This document shows positions 4,535-5,522 of a stretch of 5,522 bases of DNA, in pieces. The translations under genes and the position numbers were made by a program. Location of the stretch: the NCBI GenBank assembly GCA_946487985.1, contig CAMLUY010000071.1, positions 1 to 5,522 on the forward strand, given 5' to 3'. Numbering within the stretch: the stretch's first letter is position 1; every line of letters begins with the position of its first letter. Under the pieces are notes generated by a model. That model had not been told where the DNA came from. It saw nothing but the letters and a program-made list of their open reading frames with translations, and ran no database searches. The DNA comes from an uncultured Clostridia bacterium (GTDB lineage: Bacteria; Bacillota; Clostridia; Christensenellales; UBA1242).

Positions 4535-4543
4535 GCATTTTTT
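4523..4543. repeat. 17-bp palindrome over the tRNA promoter -35 box
   Basis: AATGCTTG and CAAGCATT flank a single central base (4531). In DNA this could be an operator for a dimeric protein. As plus-strand RNA it would make a 7-bp hairpin with a GTC loop followed by T residues to 4543, which resembles a terminator for transcription entering from the left. Either reading is an inference. Confidence 0.5.
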
Positions 4544-4590
4544 GTCATTTTTACAAATTCCTTTTATGAAAAAAGACAAATTGCGCCTTC

Positions 4591-5382
4591 TTACATTTTA
4601 TTTTGCACATTATCTACAATTTCGGCTGTCTTTTGCTCACCAACAAAACGTTCATCACTGCCAATAAGATTGCGCCGTGCAATTCCGCAGCAAAAGACCT
4701 CTTTTGAGCCTCTCATCAGTGCGGCACAAGTATTCATTGTCGCGCCCGTAGTTACTACATCATCAACTATCAGTACGACCTTGTCTTTAATCATATCTTT
4801 ATTTACAAGAGTGATAGTGTCGAAAAGATTGGCCTGTCTTTTCTCATAGTCAAGTTTTTTCTGCTTTTTTGTGTATACCGTCTTTTCCAAGGCTTGCAAA
4901 ACAGGCTTATTGAAAATTTCACCAAGCCTGACTGCAATCAGTTCGGGAGGGTTGTAGCCTCTCTTTTTTACACTTTTTTTATGCGATGGTACTGGCACGA
5001 TAACGTCGAAATTTATTCCATCTTTTTTCAGCCTTTCTGCTACAAGGTTGGCAAATGGTGCAACAAGGTATCTTGCATTATCGTCTTTAAATTTCAAAAT
5101 GGCTCGCTTGACATTGCCCTCCATATTGAGTGGACAAACGCAGCGCTTAAAACTACGCTTGCTTTTGCAATGGTTGCAAATTATATTCCCTTTTGGCACG
5201 CGCGTATCGCAAATCACACAACGATTGCTGTCATTGAATATATCTTCCCTCAGACAATCCTTGCAGAAATATCCATCTTCGGCAAGGTCGCGACCACAAA
5301 GTATGCACTTGAAATTGTCGGGAAACATTACGTCAAGTGCACCATTTCCAAATTTTTTCAAAAAAACAAAAATCTTATTCAT
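4591..5382 (-). CDS. comF: ComF family protein (zinc finger plus phosphoribosyltransferase-like domain)
   Basis: ComF proteins are needed for uptake of transforming DNA in competent bacteria. They are also kept in many species not known to be competent. The 263-residue product starts with a four-plus-four cysteine zinc-binding region (C26, C29, C40, C43, then C55, C58, C69, C72). A type I phosphoribosyltransferase-like domain follows. It shows VIVPVPSHKKSVKKRGYN (128-144), the Q-x8-R-x2-N region at 174-185 and the PRPP-binding loop VVLIVDDVVTTGAT (202-215) with D207 and D208. The usual RGFNQ reads RGYNP here. The length is slightly above the usual 220-240. ATG 5382 is chosen over an in-frame TTG two codons earlier; neither has a clear ribosome site. 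It starts 17 nt after the upstream recD2-like stop, so it is probably co-transcribed and translated by coupling. No clear terminator separates it from the tRNA gene downstream. Confidence 0.93.
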   Translation of the reverse strand: MNKIFVFLKKFGNGALDVMFPDNFKCILCGRDLAEDGYFCKDCLREDIFNDSNRCVICDTRVPKGNIICNHCKSKRSFKRCVCPLNMEGNVKRAILKFKDDNARYLVAPFANLVAERLKKDGINFDVIVPVPSHKKSVKKRGYNPPELIAVRLGEIFNKPVLQALEKTVYTKKQKKLDYEKRQANLFDTITLVNKDMIKDKVVLIVDDVVTTGATMNTCAALMRGSKEVFCCGIARRNLIGSDERFVGEQKTAEIVDNVQNKM

Positions 5383-5399
5383 TTGCAATTTTCAATCTG

Positions 5400-5522
5400 T
5401 TACTCAAACAGCTCTTTAACCTTCTTGTTTGCGCTGACAAGCAAATCTTTCAGGAGTGTAAACCTTTGAACAGTGTAGTTGTTTGTCACCATGCGCTTCA
5501 AATTTTTTTGCTCGCCTACAAT
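5400..5522 (-). CDS. recD2: C-terminal end of a RecD2-like (SF1B) DNA helicase (partial)
   Basis: Forty codons run from the right edge to TAA at 5402-5400; the gene begins outside the window. The residues IVGEQKNLKRMVTN, then a Thr-Val-Gln-Arg-Phe-Thr-Leu-Leu-Lys stretch, fit the end of RecD2-type helicases. There a Val-Gly-x-Lys-x-x-Leu segment follows helicase motif VI, and an Asn-Asn-x-x-x-x-Arg-Tyr/Phe-Thr-x-Leu-Lys pattern ends the protein. RecD2 is a 5'-3' helicase that acts without RecB and RecC. A RecD2-comF pairing is familiar in Clostridia-like genomes. No catalytic motif falls inside the window, so the call rests on the tail and the neighbour. Other UvrD/RecD superfamily members remain possible. 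Confidence 0.7.
   Translation of the reverse strand: MVGEQKNLKRMVTNNYTVQRFTLLKDLLVSANKKVKELFE

Noticed and set aside
4540..4590. Possible comF terminator (TGTC-T-TTTTT pairing with AAAAA-T-GACA on the minus strand)
   Set aside because: The helix is almost all A-T with a mismatch and is followed by A residues rather than a T-run, so it does not look like an intrinsic terminator.
4894..5469. Plus-strand frame of 191 codons opposite comF
   Set aside because: It lies antisense to a well-supported comF gene and the recD2 tail, shows no recognisable motif and has no convincing ribosome site. It is an overlap artefact of AT-rich codon use.

Overview
The window looks like chromosomal DNA from a low-G+C anaerobic Bacillota (Clostridia-like) bacterium. 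The reasons are AT-rich intergenic DNA, strong GGAGG-type ribosome sites, use of TTG and GTG starts, a rubrerythrin-type protein, a one-subunit HU protein, a GPH-type sugar symporter, and a RecD2-like helicase tail followed by comF. The species cannot be named from this sequence. I see no insertion sequence, phage gene or CRISPR array.

Layout, left to right. Positions 1-149 hold a possible short gene tail and the promoter and ribosome site of an HU gene (150-425, +). A strong hairpin terminator separates HU from a convergent rubrerythrin-like gene (464-1048, -), which has kept its rubredoxin-like C-terminal domain but seems to have lost most diiron ligands. A short AT-rich divergent region then leads to a CYTH-like protein of unknown role (1177-1917, +; the TTG start is set by a GGAGGT site). 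Next come a terminator with an unusual competing fold, a 12-helix GPH/MelB-type symporter (1997-3508, +), and a small lipoprotein of unknown function (3561-4043, +).

The right third holds a possible 45-residue membrane peptide (4111-4248, +). It has a promoter and ribosome site, and a terminator-like hairpin lies inside its last codons. Facing it on the minus strand are a tRNA-Glu(UUC) gene with a perfect-consensus promoter, a comF gene, and the C-terminal end of what is probably recD2, running off the right edge. recD2 and comF are 17 nt apart and probably co-transcribed.

The genes do not form one pathway. The observations most worth following are: (1) the small gene at 4111-4248, whose transcript may end before its stop codon; (2) a 19-bp element shared 18/19 between the HU promoter and the small-gene promoter, at the same offset from the -35 box; (3) the rubrerythrin homologue with a degraded diiron site; (4) the competing RNA folds between the CYTH-like and symporter genes, and the symporter's GTG start with no visible ribosome site.
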